Position numbers and translations under genes: made by a program. DNA of 57,703 bases from Streptomyces harenosi (GTDB lineage Bacteria; Actinomycetota; Actinomycetes; Streptomycetales; Streptomycetaceae), in assembly GCF_011008945.1 (NCBI RefSeq), contig NZ_WYCT01000005.1, positions 1 through 57,703 on the forward strand. Reading direction: 5' to 3'. A model generated the notes under the pieces. That model saw only the letters and a program-made list of their open reading frames with translations. It searched no databases and was not told where the DNA came from. Positions 8,662 to 18,394 of the stretch are shown here, one piece after another (positions within the stretch are counted from its first letter, which is position 1; each line of letters begins with the position of its first letter).

Positions 8662-8684
8662 TTGTCAGTGGCTCCCCCTAGTGT
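8662..8684 (+). promoter_or_regulatory. RecA-independent DNA-damage promoter of uvrA (RecA_NDp/PafBC type)
   Basis: TTGTCAGTG (8662-8670), an eight-base spacer and TAGTGT (8679-8684) fit the consensus tTGTCRgtg-N8-TAnnnT exactly. This promoter class drives the RecA-independent DNA-damage response in actinobacteria and is activated by PafBC in mycobacteria. Transcription would begin near 8691, leaving a leader of about 50 bases before the GTG start of uvrA. A 7-base inverted repeat, TGACAAC (8637-8643) and GTTGTCA (8661-8667), overlaps the upstream element. Confidence 0.78.
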
Positions 8685-8740
8685 GAGAAAGCACGGGGGC
8701 CCCGCCCCTGTCACTTCTCCCAAGAAAGGTGCGGACCGGC

Positions 8741-11700
8741 GTGGCCGACCGTCTCATCGTCCGTGGCGCGCGCGAGCACAACCTGAAGAACGTCTCGCTC
8801 GACCTGCCACGTGACGCGCTCATCGTCTTCACGGGCCTGTCCGGGTCGGGCAAGTCCTCCCTGGCCTTCGACACGATCTTCGCCGAGGGCCAGCGGCGCT
8901 ACGTGGAGTCGCTCTCCTCCTACGCCCGGCAGTTCCTCGGCCAGATGGACAAGCCGGACGTCGACTTCATCGAGGGCCTCTCCCCGGCGGTCTCCATCGA
9001 CCAGAAGTCGACCTCGCGCAACCCGCGCTCCACGGTCGGCACCATCACCGAGGTCTACGACTACCTCCGCCTGCTCTTCGCGCGCATCGGCAAGCCGCAC
9101 TGCCCCGAGTGCGGCCGCCCCATCTCCCGCCAGTCGCCCCAGGCCATCGTCGACAAGGTCCTGGAGCTGCCCGAGGGCAGCCGCTTCCAGGTGCTCTCGC
9201 CCCTGGTGCGCGAGCGCAAGGGCGAGTTCGTCGACCTCTTCGCCGACCTCCAGACCAAGGGTTACTCCCGCGCGCGGGTCGACGGCCAGACCGTCCAGCT
9301 CTCCGACCCGCCCACCCTGAAGAAGCAGGAGAAGCACACCATCGAGGTGGTCGTCGACCGCCTCACCGTCAAGGACTCCGCCAAGCGCCGCCTGACCGAC
9401 TCCGTCGAGACCGCTCTCGGCCTGTCCGGCGGCATGGTCGTGCTCGATTTCGTCGACCTCCCCGAGGACGACCCCGAGCGCGAGCGCATGTACTCGGAGC
9501 ACCTGTACTGCCCGTACGACGACCTGTCCTTCGAGGAGCTGGAGCCCCGCTCCTTCTCCTTCAACTCGCCCTTCGGCGCCTGCCCCGACTGCACGGGCAT
9601 CGGCACGCGCATGGAGGTCGACCCCGAGCTGATCGTCCCGGACCCGGACAAGTCCCTGGACGAGGGTGCCATCCACCCCTGGTCGCACGGCCACACCAAG
9701 GACTACTTCGGCCGGCTGATCGGCGCCCTCGCCGAGGCGCTCGGCTTCCGCACCGACATCCCCTTCGCGGGGCTGCCGCAGCGCGCCAGGAAGGCCCTGC
9801 TGTACGGCCACAAGACGCAGGTGGAGGTCCGCTACCGCAACCGGTACGGCCGCGAGCGCCGCTACACCACCGCCTTCGAGGGCGCGGTGCCGTTCGTCAA
9901 GCGCCGGCACAGCGAGGCCGAGTCCGACGCCAGCCGGGAGCGCTTCGAGGGCTACATGCGCGAGGTGCCCTGCCCGACCTGTGACGGCACCCGCCTCAAG
10001 CCCGTCGTCCTCGCGGTCACCATCGAGGGCCGGTCGATCGCCGAGGTCTCCGCGATGTCGATCAGCGACTGCGCGGAGTTCCTGGGCGAGCTGAAGCTCA
10101 CCGCCCGCGACAAGAAGATCGCCGAGCGCGTGCTGAAGGAGGTCAACGAGCGGCTGCGGTTCCTGGTCGACGTCGGCCTGGACTACCTCTCGCTGAACCG
10201 CGCGGCCGGCACGCTCTCCGGCGGCGAGGCCCAGCGCATCCGCCTGGCCACCCAGATCGGTTCCGGCCTCGTCGGCGTCCTGTACGTCCTGGACGAGCCG
10301 TCCATCGGCCTGCACCAGCGTGACAACCACCGGCTGATCGAGACCCTGGTCCGGCTGCGCGACATGGGCAACACGCTCATCGTGGTCGAGCACGACGAGG
10401 ACACCATCAAGACCGCCGACTGGATCGTCGACATCGGCCCCGGCGCCGGCGAGCACGGCGGCAAGGTGGTGCACAGCGGCTCCCTGAAGGAGCTGCTCGC
10501 CAACACCGAGTCGCAGACCGGCCAGTACCTGTCGGGCAGGAAGTCCATTCCGCTGCCCGAGGTGCGGCGCCCGCTCGACCCGTCCCGCCGGCTCACCGTG
10601 CACGGCGCCCGCGAGAACAACCTGAAGGACATCGACGTCTCCTTCCCGCTGGGCGTGTTCACCGCGGTCACCGGTGTGTCCGGCTCCGGAAAGTCGACGC
10701 TGGTCAACGACATCCTGTACACGCACCTGGCCCGCGAACTCAACGGCGCGAGGAACGTGCCCGGGCGGCACACGCGGGTGGACGGCGACGACCTCGTCGA
10801 CAAGGTCGTCCACGTCGACCAGTCGCCGATCGGCCGCACCCCGCGGTCGAACCCGGCGACGTACACCGGTGTCTTCGACCACATCCGCAAGCTGTTCGCC
10901 GAGACGACCGAGGCCAAGGTCCGGGGCTACCAGCCCGGCCGGTTCTCCTTCAACGTCAAGGGCGGCCGCTGCGAGAACTGCGCGGGCGACGGCACCATCA
11001 AGATCGAGATGAACTTCCTCCCGGACGTGTACGTGCCGTGCGAGGTCTGCCACGGCGCCCGGTACAACCGGGAGACCCTGGAGGTCCACTACAAGGGCAA
11101 GTCCATCGCCGACGTCCTGAACATGCCGATCGAGGAGGCCATGGACTTCTTCGAGGCCGTCCCGGCGATCTCCCGCCACCTCAGGACGCTCAACGACGTC
11201 GGTCTCGGCTACGTCCGCCTCGGCCAGTCCGCGACCACGCTCTCCGGCGGCGAGGCGCAGCGCGTGAAGCTCGCCAGCGAGCTCCAGCGCCGCTCCACCG
11301 GACGCACGGTCTACGTCCTGGACGAGCCGACCACCGGTCTGCACTTCGAGGACATCAGCAAGCTGCTGAAGGTCCTGTCCGGACTGGTCGACAAGGGCAA
11401 CACGGTCATCGTCATCGAGCACAACCTCGACGTGATCAAGACCGCCGACTGGATCGTCGACATGGGCCCCGAGGGCGGCGCCGGCGGTGGCCTGGTGGTC
11501 GCCGAGGGCACCCCCGAGCAGATCGCCGCGGTCCCGGCCAGCCACACCGGCAAGTTCCTGCGGGACATCCTCGGAGCCGACCGGATCAGCGACGCGGAGC
11601 CGGTGCAGGCCCCCCGCAAGGCCGCGCGGACGGTGGCCGCCAAGACCACCGCCAGGAGGACCGCCACCGGCACGGTCGACGGCACCGCCGCCAAGAAGAC

Positions 11701-11812
11701 CGCCGCCAGGAAGACGGCCGCGAAGAAGACGGCCGCCGAGAAGACGGCCGCGAAGAAGACCGCAGCCGGACGCGGTGCCGCGCAGAAGTCCACGCGGGCG
11801 GCCAAGAGCTGA
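8741..11812 (+). CDS. uvrA: Excinuclease ABC subunit A
   Basis: UvrA is the damage-recognition ATPase of nucleotide excision repair and works with UvrB and UvrC. The 1023-residue product has two ABC modules: Walker [10 protein letters not shown] (32-40) with signature [13 protein letters not shown], and a second Walker [10 protein letters not shown] with signature [13 protein letters not shown]. Zinc-binding [14 protein letters not shown] and CENC...CEVC clusters are present. GTG at 8741 ([15 protein letters not shown]) is chosen over the GTG at 8729 because AAAGG lies 11 bases upstream and family members begin this way. After about residue 955 there is an extra tail of roughly 65 residues, rich in Lys, Ala and Thr (AAKKTAA-type repeats), like histone-H1-like tails. 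It is monocistronic with its own damage-type promoter. Confidence 0.98.
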   Translation: MADRLIVRGAREHNLKNVSLDLPRDALIVFTGLSGSGKSSLAFDTIFAEGQRRYVESLSSYARQFLGQMDKPDVDFIEGLSPAVSIDQKSTSRNPRSTVGTITEVYDYLRLLFARIGKPHCPECGRPISRQSPQAIVDKVLELPEGSRFQVLSPLVRERKGEFVDLFADLQTKGYSRARVDGQTVQLSDPPTLKKQEKHTIEVVVDRLTVKDSAKRRLTDSVETALGLSGGMVVLDFVDLPEDDPERERMYSEHLYCPYDDLSFEELEPRSFSFNSPFGACPDCTGIGTRMEVDPELIVPDPDKSLDEGAIHPWSHGHTKDYFGRLIGALAEALGFRTDIPFAGLPQRARKALLYGHKTQVEVRYRNRYGRERRYTTAFEGAVPFVKRRHSEAESDASRERFEGYMREVPCPTCDGTRLKPVVLAVTIEGRSIAEVSAMSISDCAEFLGELKLTARDKKIAERVLKEVNERLRFLVDVGLDYLSLNRAAGTLSGGEAQRIRLATQIGSGLVGVLYVLDEPSIGLHQRDNHRLIETLVRLRDMGNTLIVVEHDEDTIKTADWIVDIGPGAGEHGGKVVHSGSLKELLANTESQTGQYLSGRKSIPLPEVRRPLDPSRRLTVHGARENNLKDIDVSFPLGVFTAVTGVSGSGKSTLVNDILYTHLARELNGARNVPGRHTRVDGDDLVDKVVHVDQSPIGRTPRSNPATYTGVFDHIRKLFAETTEAKVRGYQPGRFSFNVKGGRCENCAGDGTIKIEMNFLPDVYVPCEVCHGARYNRETLEVHYKGKSIADVLNMPIEEAMDFFEAVPAISRHLRTLNDVGLGYVRLGQSATTLSGGEAQRVKLASELQRRSTGRTVYVLDEPTTGLHFEDISKLLKVLSGLVDKGNTVIVIEHNLDVIKTADWIVDMGPEGGAGGGLVVAEGTPEQIAAVPASHTGKFLRDILGADRISDAEPVQAPRKAARTVAAKTTARRTATGTVDGTAAKKTAARKTAAKKTAAEKTAAKKTAAGRGAAQKSTRAAKS

Positions 11813-11834
11813 CCGGCCGGCCGTCGCACGCACC

Positions 11835-11878
11835 GACGCGCCGTGTCCCCGGGCCACGCCCGCGGGACACGGCGCGTC
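11835..11878. terminator. Bidirectional terminator between uvrA and yceI
   Basis: Perfect 15-base arms GACGCGCCGTGTCCC (11835-11849) and GGGACACGGCGCGTC (11864-11878) enclose a 14-base loop between two convergent genes. No T-run follows, as is usual for Streptomyces. Confidence 0.85.
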
Positions 11879-11886
11879 CGCGTCGT

Positions 11887-12444
11887 TCAGGCCCCCCTCG
11901 GCTCCACGAACTGCATGTCCAACTGGATCTTCACGACCTCCCCGAGCAGGCCGGGAGCGAAGTCCAGCCCGAACTCGCTGCGCCGGATCTCGCCCGTCGC
12001 CTCGAACCCGGCGTGCCGGCTGCCGTCCATGGGCACGTCCACCAGCCCGCCGAACTCCACCGCGAGCGTCACCGGACGGGTCACGTCCCCGATCGTCAGC
12101 TCCCCCTCCATCGTCCAGTCCTCTCCCTCGCCCGACACCCGGGTCGAGCGGAAGGCCATCGTCGGGCGCCTCGCCACGTCCAGCAGGTCGGAGGCGCGCA
12201 CATGCGCGTCCCGGTCGGGGTTGCCGGTGTCGATCGAGGCCAGGTCGACCGTCGCGGTCACCCGGACCTCGTCGGCCGTCCGCCCGACGTACAGCCCGGC
12301 CTCCACGCCGGTGAAACGCCCCCGCACCTTGGCGATGCCCAGATGGCGGACGGTGAAGTTCACCGCGGAGTGCAGCGGGTCCAGGGTCCACCGGCCGGGG
12401 GCGAGCGGCAGGGCGGTGGCGGCAGCGATGTCATGCGTCGTCAT
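11887..12444 (-). CDS. YceI family protein (lipid-binding lipocalin-like)
   Basis: The 185-residue product starts at ATG 12444 (MTTHDIAAATALPLAPGRWT). It contains the YceI opening W-x-LDPLHSAVNFTVRHLGIAKVRG, a central LASIDTGNPDRDAHVRASDLLD segment and the closing EFGLDF region. YceI proteins are small beta-barrels that bind polyprenyl or similar lipids. No signal peptide is seen, so this one is probably cytoplasmic, as in many actinobacteria. It is divergent from the XRE regulator gene, with about 100 bases between the starts, so that regulator may control it. The substrate and role are unknown. Confidence 0.88.
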   Translation of the reverse strand: MTTHDIAAATALPLAPGRWTLDPLHSAVNFTVRHLGIAKVRGRFTGVEAGLYVGRTADEVRVTATVDLASIDTGNPDRDAHVRASDLLDVARRPTMAFRSTRVSGEGEDWTMEGELTIGDVTRPVTLAVEFGGLVDVPMDGSRHAGFEATGEIRRSEFGLDFAPGLLGEVVKIQLDMQFVEPRGA

Positions 12445-12545
12445 GCCCACCACCCTGCGCGCCCCGGGCCACCGCAGGGAGACCGCGCCGAGCGTGGTAG
12501 TGACAGGGCCACCCTCCGGCACGCGCGCGTTGGTACGTTCGGCCC

Positions 12546-13412
12546 GTGAGCGACAACGAGTTGGGCACCTTCCTGCGCACCTGGCGCGAGGCCGTCACCC
12601 CGGCCGAGGCCGGGCTGCCCGCCGGTCCCCGCCGCCGCACCCCGGGCCTGCGCCGCGCCGAGCTGGCCACGCTCGCCGGCGTCAGCGTCGAGTACCTCAC
12701 CCGCCTGGAACAGGGCCGCGACCGCAACCCGTCCGCCCAGGTGCTCGGCGCCCTCGCCGACGCGCTGAACCTCTCCCTGAGAGACCGGATGCTGCTGCGC
12801 CGCCTGGCGAAGGAGGGCGACGGCGGCGATCCGCTGGTGTGCGCGGCGGCCCCGCCGCTCAGCCGTGCGGCGCGCCCCACCGTGCGGGCCGTCCTGGACC
12901 GCCTGGAGCCCGCCCCCGCCGTCGTCCTGAACTGGATCGGCGACGTCCTCGCGCACACCGAGGGGTACGCGCGGCTGACCGGCCCGATCGGGCTGCTCGA
13001 CGCCGAGCGGCCCAACCTGCTCCGGTACGTGTTCACCGACGAGCGGGCCCGCGCGGCCCACCCGGACTGGGACCGGGTGGCCGACGACCTGGTGGCCCAG
13101 CTCCGGCACGAGGTGCCCCTGCGGGACCCGTACGTCGCCGCGCTCGCCGACGAGCTGTCGGTGACGGCGGGGGCGGAGTTCACCGAACGCTTCGCCGACC
13201 TCGCCCTCACCCCGCGCCGGGCCGGCAGCCGGCACCTCGTGCATCCGGAAGCCGGGCCGCTGCGGCTGCTGCACGAGACGCTCGCGCTTCCCGACGACGG
13301 CCAGCGGATCGTCGTCCACCTCCCCGCGGACGACACCACGGCCGCCGCCCTGGACCGCCTCGACGGCCGCCGCCCCGGCGCCCTGCGGGCCGTGGGCGGC
13401 CGGAGCGGCTGA
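12546..13412 (+). CDS. XRE-family regulator with MmyB-like ligand-binding domain
   Basis: This 288-residue regulator has an N-terminal helix-turn-helix (RRAELATLAGVSVEYLTRLE, about residues 36-55). It is followed by a C-terminal domain with VLNWIGDVLAHTEGYARLTG and NLLRYVFTDERAR segments, typical of the MmyB-like ligand-binding group, which is thought to bind fatty-acid-like ligands. The GTG start at 12546 has no ribosome site, but a TACGTT hexamer at 12534-12539 lies six bases before it, which suggests a leaderless transcript. The gene is divergent from the YceI gene, a common local-regulator arrangement. Confidence 0.9.
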   Translation: MSDNELGTFLRTWREAVTPAEAGLPAGPRRRTPGLRRAELATLAGVSVEYLTRLEQGRDRNPSAQVLGALADALNLSLRDRMLLRRLAKEGDGGDPLVCAAAPPLSRAARPTVRAVLDRLEPAPAVVLNWIGDVLAHTEGYARLTGPIGLLDAERPNLLRYVFTDERARAAHPDWDRVADDLVAQLRHEVPLRDPYVAALADELSVTAGAEFTERFADLALTPRRAGSRHLVHPEAGPLRLLHETLALPDDGQRIVVHLPADDTTAAALDRLDGRRPGALRAVGGRSG

Positions 13413-13431
13413 CCCCGCGCCGCGGAGGGCC

Positions 13432-14340
13432 TCAGGGCCGCAGCTCGTGGGCCCACGGCGGTTCCGCGCCCGGGCGCGAGCAGGTGACGGCGGCCGCGCG
13501 CGCCGCGAAGCCCAGCAGCGCCGTCCAGTCCCGCGGACCCAGCGCGGCCAGGGCCCGCGCGCCGAGCGCGTCCCGCTCCGCCAGCCCGTGCAGCAGCGCC
13601 GCGTTCACCGTGTCGCCCGCGCCGATGGTGTCGGCCACCGCGACCGGCTCGCCCGGCACCTCGTGCACGCCGCCGTCGCGGGTGTAGGCGGCCAGCCCGT
13701 CCGCGCCCCGGGTGACGACGACCGCCGCCGGGCCGGCCGCCAGCCACTGCCGCGGCGTGCCGCCGAGCCACTCGGCGTCCTCCGCGGACAGCTTCAGCAG
13801 CGACACCGAGGGCAGCCAGCTCTCGAACCGCGCCCGGTAGGCGTCCGGGTCCGCGATCAGCCCCGCCCGGATGTTCGGGTCCAGCGCGGTGAACAGACCC
13901 CGCGCCGCCGCGTCGCGCAGCAGCTCCTCATAGGCGCTCGCCCCCGGTTCCAGGACCAGCGAACAGGTGCCGAAGGAGACCGCCCGCGTGCCGGGGGGCA
14001 GCGCGGCGGGCGCCGTGAACAGCCGGTCCGCCGTTCCCTCGACGTAGAAGGAGTAGGCGGCCGACCCGTCCGCGCCCACCGTGGCGACGGCGAGCGTCGT
14101 CGGCTCCGGCCCGCGCTGCACCGGCGACACGTCCACGCCGCAGGCGCGCAGCCGCTCCAGCAGCGCCTCGCCGAACGCGTCGCGGGACACCCGGGAGCAG
14201 AAGGCGGTGGGGGAGCCGAGGCGCCCCAGCGCCACGGCCGTGTTGTACGGGCCGCCGCCGAGCGCCGGTGCCAGCGCGGCGAGCGCGCCCCTGCCCTGCG
14301 GTACCAGGTCGATCAGTGCCTCACCGGCGACGACGATCAC
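13432..14340 (-). CDS. PfkB-family carbohydrate kinase (fructokinase-like)
   Basis: The 302-residue sugar kinase has the two PfkB signatures: GGGPYNTAVALGRLG near the N-terminus (sugar binding) and DTIGAGDTVNAALLHGL near residue 250, whose Asp is the catalytic base and whose GAGD forms the anion hole. The sequence is closest in character to fructokinases and 2-keto-3-deoxygluconate kinases; the exact sugar is uncertain. The GTG start at 14340 is supported by GAAGGGA six bases upstream. It is convergent with the XRE gene (19 bases apart) and has no sugar transporter beside it. Confidence 0.88.
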   Translation of the reverse strand: MIVVAGEALIDLVPQGRGALAALAPALGGGPYNTAVALGRLGSPTAFCSRVSRDAFGEALLERLRACGVDVSPVQRGPEPTTLAVATVGADGSAAYSFYVEGTADRLFTAPAALPPGTRAVSFGTCSLVLEPGASAYEELLRDAAARGLFTALDPNIRAGLIADPDAYRARFESWLPSVSLLKLSAEDAEWLGGTPRQWLAAGPAAVVVTRGADGLAAYTRDGGVHEVPGEPVAVADTIGAGDTVNAALLHGLAERDALGARALAALGPRDWTALLGFAARAAAVTCSRPGAEPPWAHELRP

Positions 14341-14718
14341 GGACGGTCCCTTCCGGGGCGTTGGGCGGCTCCGCCGGGCAGGGCCGGGCAGCCGCGTGCG
14401 GTGCGAGGGGCGACGGCGTACGGGAGCCGCGTGAGTCCGGCCCGGCGGCCGGGCGCGGCGCCGACGCCACCGGGCGGGAAGGTATCCGGTCCGGCGCCCC
14501 GGCGTAAACGCGGGCCCGGGTGTGCCGTCCCGGGCAGAGCACACCCGGGCTGTCCCGGCAGGCCGGTGACGAGGCCGGCCAAGACTCGGCCGCGGTGCAG
14601 ACGCGGGGCGCGGCGCACGCGCGGGCGGCGGCCGGGGCCCGCGGCGACCCGCCGCCGGCGGCCCCGGCCACCGCGGGTATCGTCGGCGTGCACCGCCGCC
14701 CGACCAGTGGAGACCCTG
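14341..14718. other. 378-base gap between divergent pfkB and Rieske genes, with a 12-bp inverted repeat
   Basis: I see no convincing gene here. The one clear structure is a perfect inverted repeat: GCCCGGGTGTGC (14514-14525) and GCACACCCGGGC (14539-14550), with a 13-base loop. It lies about 170 bases before either start, so it could be a protein-binding site for the divergent pair or a transcript end. No recognisable promoter hexamers stand out. Confidence 0.55.
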
Positions 14719-15141
14719 ATGCCCGGCCGACCCTCCGCGAGCCGCCGTACCGTCCTGCGGGGAGTCGCCCTCACCCCCGTCGCCGGCCTGTGCGCCGCCG
14801 CCTGCTCGCCCGGCGGGAACGCCCGGCGCTCCGGGCCGACCGCGCCCGTCCGGCTCGGGGACGAGAAGGAGATCGCCCCGGGGAGCGCCGCGCTGTACCG
14901 GGAGCACAACGTGGTCGTCAGCCGGGGCGCGGACGGTTCCCTGAAGGCGTACAGCTCGATCTGCACGCACGCGGGGTGCCCCATCGGCAAGCTCCGGGGG
15001 ACGACCCTGGTCTGCCCCTGCCACGGCAGCGAGTTCGACGCCCGGACCGGCGAGGTGCTCCAGGCCCCGGCCACCGTGCCGCTGGAGGAGCTGTCGGTGC
15101 GGACCGAGAACGGCCGGATCGTGGCGGGCCCGGACGCCTGA
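14719..15141 (+). CDS. Tat-exported Rieske [2Fe-2S] protein
   Basis: The 140-residue protein has a twin-arginine signal (SASRRTVLRG, residues 6-15) followed by a hydrophobic segment ending in LCAAACSPGG. The Cys in AAACS may be a lipobox, although the -3 position is Ala rather than Leu. The Rieske site is complete: CTHAGCP (Cys82, His84, disulfide Cys87) and CPCHGSEFD (Cys99, disulfide Cys101, His102). Such small exported Rieske proteins are common in Streptomyces and separate from the cytochrome bc1 subunit; their redox partners are unknown. The preceding bases contain GGAGA (14709-14713). Confidence 0.9.
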   Translation: MPGRPSASRRTVLRGVALTPVAGLCAAACSPGGNARRSGPTAPVRLGDEKEIAPGSAALYREHNVVVSRGADGSLKAYSSICTHAGCPIGKLRGTTLVCPCHGSEFDARTGEVLQAPATVPLEELSVRTENGRIVAGPDA

Positions 15142-15239
15142 GCGGGCGCGCCCGCCCGGAAACCCCCCGCGCCGGAGGACGGCGGCCGGGCGGCCGTGAT
15201 CCACGAGCCGCGCAGGGCGCCGTCCACGGCGCCGCCGGA

Positions 15240-15262
15240 GTGTCGGTCCCCGCCAGTAGGGT
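15240..15262 (+). promoter_or_regulatory. RecA_NDp/PafBC-type promoter of uvrC, apparently leaderless
   Basis: TGTCGGT (15241-15247) and TAGGGT (15257-15262) reproduce the core TGTCRgt and TAnnnT of the actinobacterial DNA-damage promoter with the exact eight-base spacer. The first t and last g of the upstream element differ. Transcription would start about seven bases after TAGGGT, on or next to the A of the uvrC ATG at 15270, and there is no ribosome site. The uvrC mRNA is therefore probably leaderless. Confidence 0.65.
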
Positions 15263-15269
15263 GTGAGTC

Positions 15270-17381
15270 ATGGCCGACCCCTCCAGCTACCGCCCCAGGC
15301 CGGGTGACATCCCGGACTCCCCGGGGGTGTACAGGTTCCGCGACGAGCACCGCCGGGTGATCTACGTCGGAAAGGCGAAGAGCCTGCGCCAGCGCCTGGC
15401 CAACTACTTCCAGGACCTGGCCGGCCTGCACCCGCGCACCCGCTCCATGGTCACCACGGCCGCGTCCGTGGAGTGGACGGTGGTGTCCACGGAGGTCGAG
15501 GCCCTCCAGCTCGAGTACTCGTGGATCAAGGAGTACGACCCCCGGTTCAACGTCAAGTACCGCGACGACAAGAGCTACCCCTACCTCGCGGTGACGATGA
15601 ACGAGGAGTTCCCGCGCGTGCAGGTGATGCGCGGGCACAAGAAGAAGGGCGTGCGCTACTTCGGGCCGTACGCGCACGCGTGGGCGATCCGCGACACGGT
15701 CGACCTGCTGCTGCGCGTCTTCCCGGTGCGCACCTGCTCGGCCGGCGTCTTCAGGAACGCCGCCCGCACCGGCCGCCCCTGCCTGCTCGGTTACATCGGC
15801 AAGTGCTCCGCGCCCTGTGTGGAGCGGGTGAGCGCCGAGGAGCACCGGGAGCTGGCCGAGGAGTTCTGCGACTTCATGGCCGGCCGTACCGGGACGTACA
15901 TCCGGCGCCTGGAGCAGCGGATGACCGAGGCCGCCGAGGAGATGGAGTACGAGCGGGCGGCCCGGCTGCGCGACGACATCGGCGCCCTGAAGAAGGCCAT
16001 GGAGAAGAACGCGGTCGTGCTCGCCGACGCGACCGACGCGGACCTGATCGCCGTCGCGGAGGACGAGCTGGAGGCGGCCGTCCAGATATTCCACGTGCGC
16101 GGCGGGCGGGTGCGCGGTCAGCGCGGCTGGGTGACCGACAAGGTGGAGGAGATCACCACCGGCGCCCTGGTCGAGCACGCCCTGCAGCAGCTCTACGGGG
16201 AGGAGACCGGCGACGCCGTGCCCAAGGAGGTGCTGGTCCCCGCCCTGCCCGACCCCGTGGAGCCGGTGCAGGAGTGGCTCGCCGGGCGCCGCGGGGCCCA
16301 GGTCTCCCTGCGCATCCCGCAGCGCGGCGACAAGAAGGCGCTCATGGAGACCGTGCGGCGCAACGCCCAGCAGTCGCTCGCCCTGCACAAGACCAGGCGC
16401 GCCTCCGACCTGACCACGCGCTCGCGCGCCCTGGAGGAGATCGCCGACGCCCTCTGCCTGGACAGCGCGCCGCTGCGGATCGAGTGCTACGACATCTCGC
16501 ACCTCCAGGGCGAGGACGTGGTGGCGTCCATGGTGGTCTTCGAGGACGGGCTGGCCCGCAAGAGCGAGTACCGCCGCTTCCAGATCAAGGGCTTCCAGGG
16601 GCAGGACGACGTCCGGTCCATGCACGAGGTGATCACCCGCCGCTTCCGCCGCTACCTGGCCGAGAAGGAGAAGACGGGGGAGTGGACCGACGGGGAGCGG
16701 ATCGGCGACGCAGTGCCGGACGGGTCCGGCGACGGCCTCGCGGGCGGGCCCGCGGACGGGCCCGGCACCGGGCTTAAGGACGAGGAAGGCCGCCCCAAGC
16801 GCTTCGCCTACCCCCCGCAGCTCATCGTCGTCGACGGCGGCCGGCCCCAGGTGGCCGCGGCCCGGCGGGCCCTGGACGAACTGGGCATCGACGACATCGC
16901 CGTCTGCGGTCTGGCCAAGCGCCTGGAGGAGGTCTGGCTGCCCGCCGAGGAGGACCCGGTGGTCCTGCCGCGCACCAGTGAGGGCCTGTACCTCCTGCAG
17001 CGCGTCCGCGACGAGGCCCACCGCTTCGCCATCACCTACCAGCGCAGCAAGCGCGCCAAACGCCTGCGCTCCAGTCCGCTGGACGACGTGCCCGGCCTGG
17101 GCGAGACCCGGAAACAGGCGCTGATCAAGCACTTCGGCTCGGTGAAGAAGCTGCGGGCCGCGACGATCGACCAGATCTGCGAGGTACCCGGCATAGGCAG
17201 GAAGACCGCCGAGACGGTCGCCGCGGCCCTGGCCCGGGCCACCCCGGCCGCACCCGCCGTGAACACGGCGACCGGAGAGATCATGGAAGACGAGGACGGG
17301 GCACCCGAGACGACGGCGGGTGCTCCGGGGGAACCCGTGACCGCGGGAGCCCCGGACCGACGACGGGGGCAGGACGAATGA
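15270..17381 (+). CDS. uvrC: Excinuclease ABC subunit C
   Basis: UvrC makes both incisions around DNA lesions bound by UvrA/UvrB. The 703-residue product has the N-terminal GIY-YIG nuclease ([20 protein letters not shown], about residues 18-37), a UvrB-binding UVR motif ([11 protein letters not shown] near 228), the RNase H-like nuclease region ([20 protein letters not shown], then VVDGG) and a C-terminal tandem helix-hairpin-helix ([20 protein letters not shown]). A Gly/Asp-rich insert of about 35 residues (about 470-508) precedes the [10 protein letters not shown] strand and is likely a flexible loop. The TGA overlaps the ATG of rapZ (ATGA), so the genes are translationally coupled. Confidence 0.98.
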   Translation: MADPSSYRPRPGDIPDSPGVYRFRDEHRRVIYVGKAKSLRQRLANYFQDLAGLHPRTRSMVTTAASVEWTVVSTEVEALQLEYSWIKEYDPRFNVKYRDDKSYPYLAVTMNEEFPRVQVMRGHKKKGVRYFGPYAHAWAIRDTVDLLLRVFPVRTCSAGVFRNAARTGRPCLLGYIGKCSAPCVERVSAEEHRELAEEFCDFMAGRTGTYIRRLEQRMTEAAEEMEYERAARLRDDIGALKKAMEKNAVVLADATDADLIAVAEDELEAAVQIFHVRGGRVRGQRGWVTDKVEEITTGALVEHALQQLYGEETGDAVPKEVLVPALPDPVEPVQEWLAGRRGAQVSLRIPQRGDKKALMETVRRNAQQSLALHKTRRASDLTTRSRALEEIADALCLDSAPLRIECYDISHLQGEDVVASMVVFEDGLARKSEYRRFQIKGFQGQDDVRSMHEVITRRFRRYLAEKEKTGEWTDGERIGDAVPDGSGDGLAGGPADGPGTGLKDEEGRPKRFAYPPQLIVVDGGRPQVAAARRALDELGIDDIAVCGLAKRLEEVWLPAEEDPVVLPRTSEGLYLLQRVRDEAHRFAITYQRSKRAKRLRSSPLDDVPGLGETRKQALIKHFGSVKKLRAATIDQICEVPGIGRKTAETVAAALARATPAAPAVNTATGEIMEDEDGAPETTAGAPGEPVTAGAPDRRRGQDE

Positions 17382-18394
17382 CCGAGTACGACACCCGGTC
17401 CGCAGCCGAGCGGAGCCGGGCCCAGCAGCCGACAGGTGAGGAACCCGCCGGGCGGGCGGCCTCGCCCGACCAGCGCCACGACGACGGAGCACAGGTGAGT
17501 ACGGGCAAGGAAACAGCCGGGGCCCCCGAGGCGGCCATCCCCGAGCTGGTGATCATCTCCGGCATGTCCGGAGCCGGCCGCTCCACGGCCGCCAAGTGTC
17601 TGGAGGACCTGGGCTGGTTCGTCGTCGACAACCTCCCGCCCGCGCTGATCCCCACCATGGTGGAGCTCGGCGCCCGCTCCCAGGGCAACGTGGCCCGGAT
17701 CGCGGTCGTCGTCGACGTCCGCGGCCGCCGCTTCTTCGACAATCTGCGCGAGTCCCTCGCCGACCTCGACGCCCGCGGCGTCACCCGGCGCATCGTCTTC
17801 CTGGAGTCCTCCGACGAGGCCCTGGTGCGCCGCTTCGAGTCGGTGCGCCGCCCGCACCCCCTCCAGGGCGACGGCCGCATCGTCGACGGCATCGCCGCCG
17901 AGCGGGAGCTGCTGCGCGAGCTGCGCGGCGACGCCGACCTGGTGATCGACACCTCCAGCCTCAACGTCCACGAGCTGCGCGCCAAGATGGACGCCCAGTT
18001 CGCCGGCGAGGAGGAGCCCGAGCTGCGGGCCACCGTGATGTCCTTCGGCTACAAGTACGGCCTGCCCGTCGACGCCGACCTGGTCGTCGACTGCCGCTTC
18101 CTGCCCAACCCCCACTGGGTCCCGGAGCTGCGCCCGTACACCGGCCTCAACGAGGAGGTGTCGGGCTACGTCTTCAACCAGCCCGGCGCCAAGGAGTTCC
18201 TCGACCGGTACACCGAGCTGCTCCAGCTCGTTGCCGCGGGCTACCGTCGTGAGGGCAAGCGCTATGTGACCATCGCCGTCGGCTGCACCGGTGGCAAGCA
18301 CCGCTCCGTCGCCATGTCGGAGAAGCTCGCCGGGCGGCTCGCCGCCGAGGGTGTGGAGACGGTGGTCGTGCACCGGGACATGGGACGGGAATGA
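17378..18394 (+). CDS. rapZ: RapZ/YvcJ-family nucleotide-binding protein
   Basis: RapZ proteins bind nucleotides. In enterobacteria RapZ controls GlmS through RNase E adaptor activity, while in Gram-positives YvcJ has a less clear role. The 338-residue product has P-loop GMSGAGRST (62-70), the [10 protein letters not shown] motif, and the C-terminal [18 protein letters not shown] segment that binds sugar-amine ligands. The Walker A lysine is replaced by Arg68, which I believe is common in actinobacterial members. The first ~50 residues are disordered and poorly conserved; a GTG at 17495 could be an internal start matching shorter homologues. It overlaps uvrC and yvcK by four bases on each side. 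Confidence 0.93.
   Translation: MTEYDTRSAAERSRAQQPTGEEPAGRAASPDQRHDDGAQVSTGKETAGAPEAAIPELVIISGMSGAGRSTAAKCLEDLGWFVVDNLPPALIPTMVELGARSQGNVARIAVVVDVRGRRFFDNLRESLADLDARGVTRRIVFLESSDEALVRRFESVRRPHPLQGDGRIVDGIAAERELLRELRGDADLVIDTSSLNVHELRAKMDAQFAGEEEPELRATVMSFGYKYGLPVDADLVVDCRFLPNPHWVPELRPYTGLNEEVSGYVFNQPGAKEFLDRYTELLQLVAAGYRREGKRYVTIAVGCTGGKHRSVAMSEKLAGRLAAEGVETVVVHRDMGRE

Noticed and set aside
8603..8686. A 27-codon frame (MASGMLDSRGLLTTRESDRR...) upstream of uvrA that could be a leader peptide
   Set aside because: It lies almost wholly upstream of the predicted uvrA start site and its codons coincide with the promoter motif, so it is probably not transcribed; no ribosome site.
8711..12391. 1226-codon minus-strand frame opposite uvrA
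   Set aside because: It mirrors uvrA codons, is rich in Val/Leu/Asp/Gln repeats and matches no family, while uvrA on the plus strand is unquestionable.
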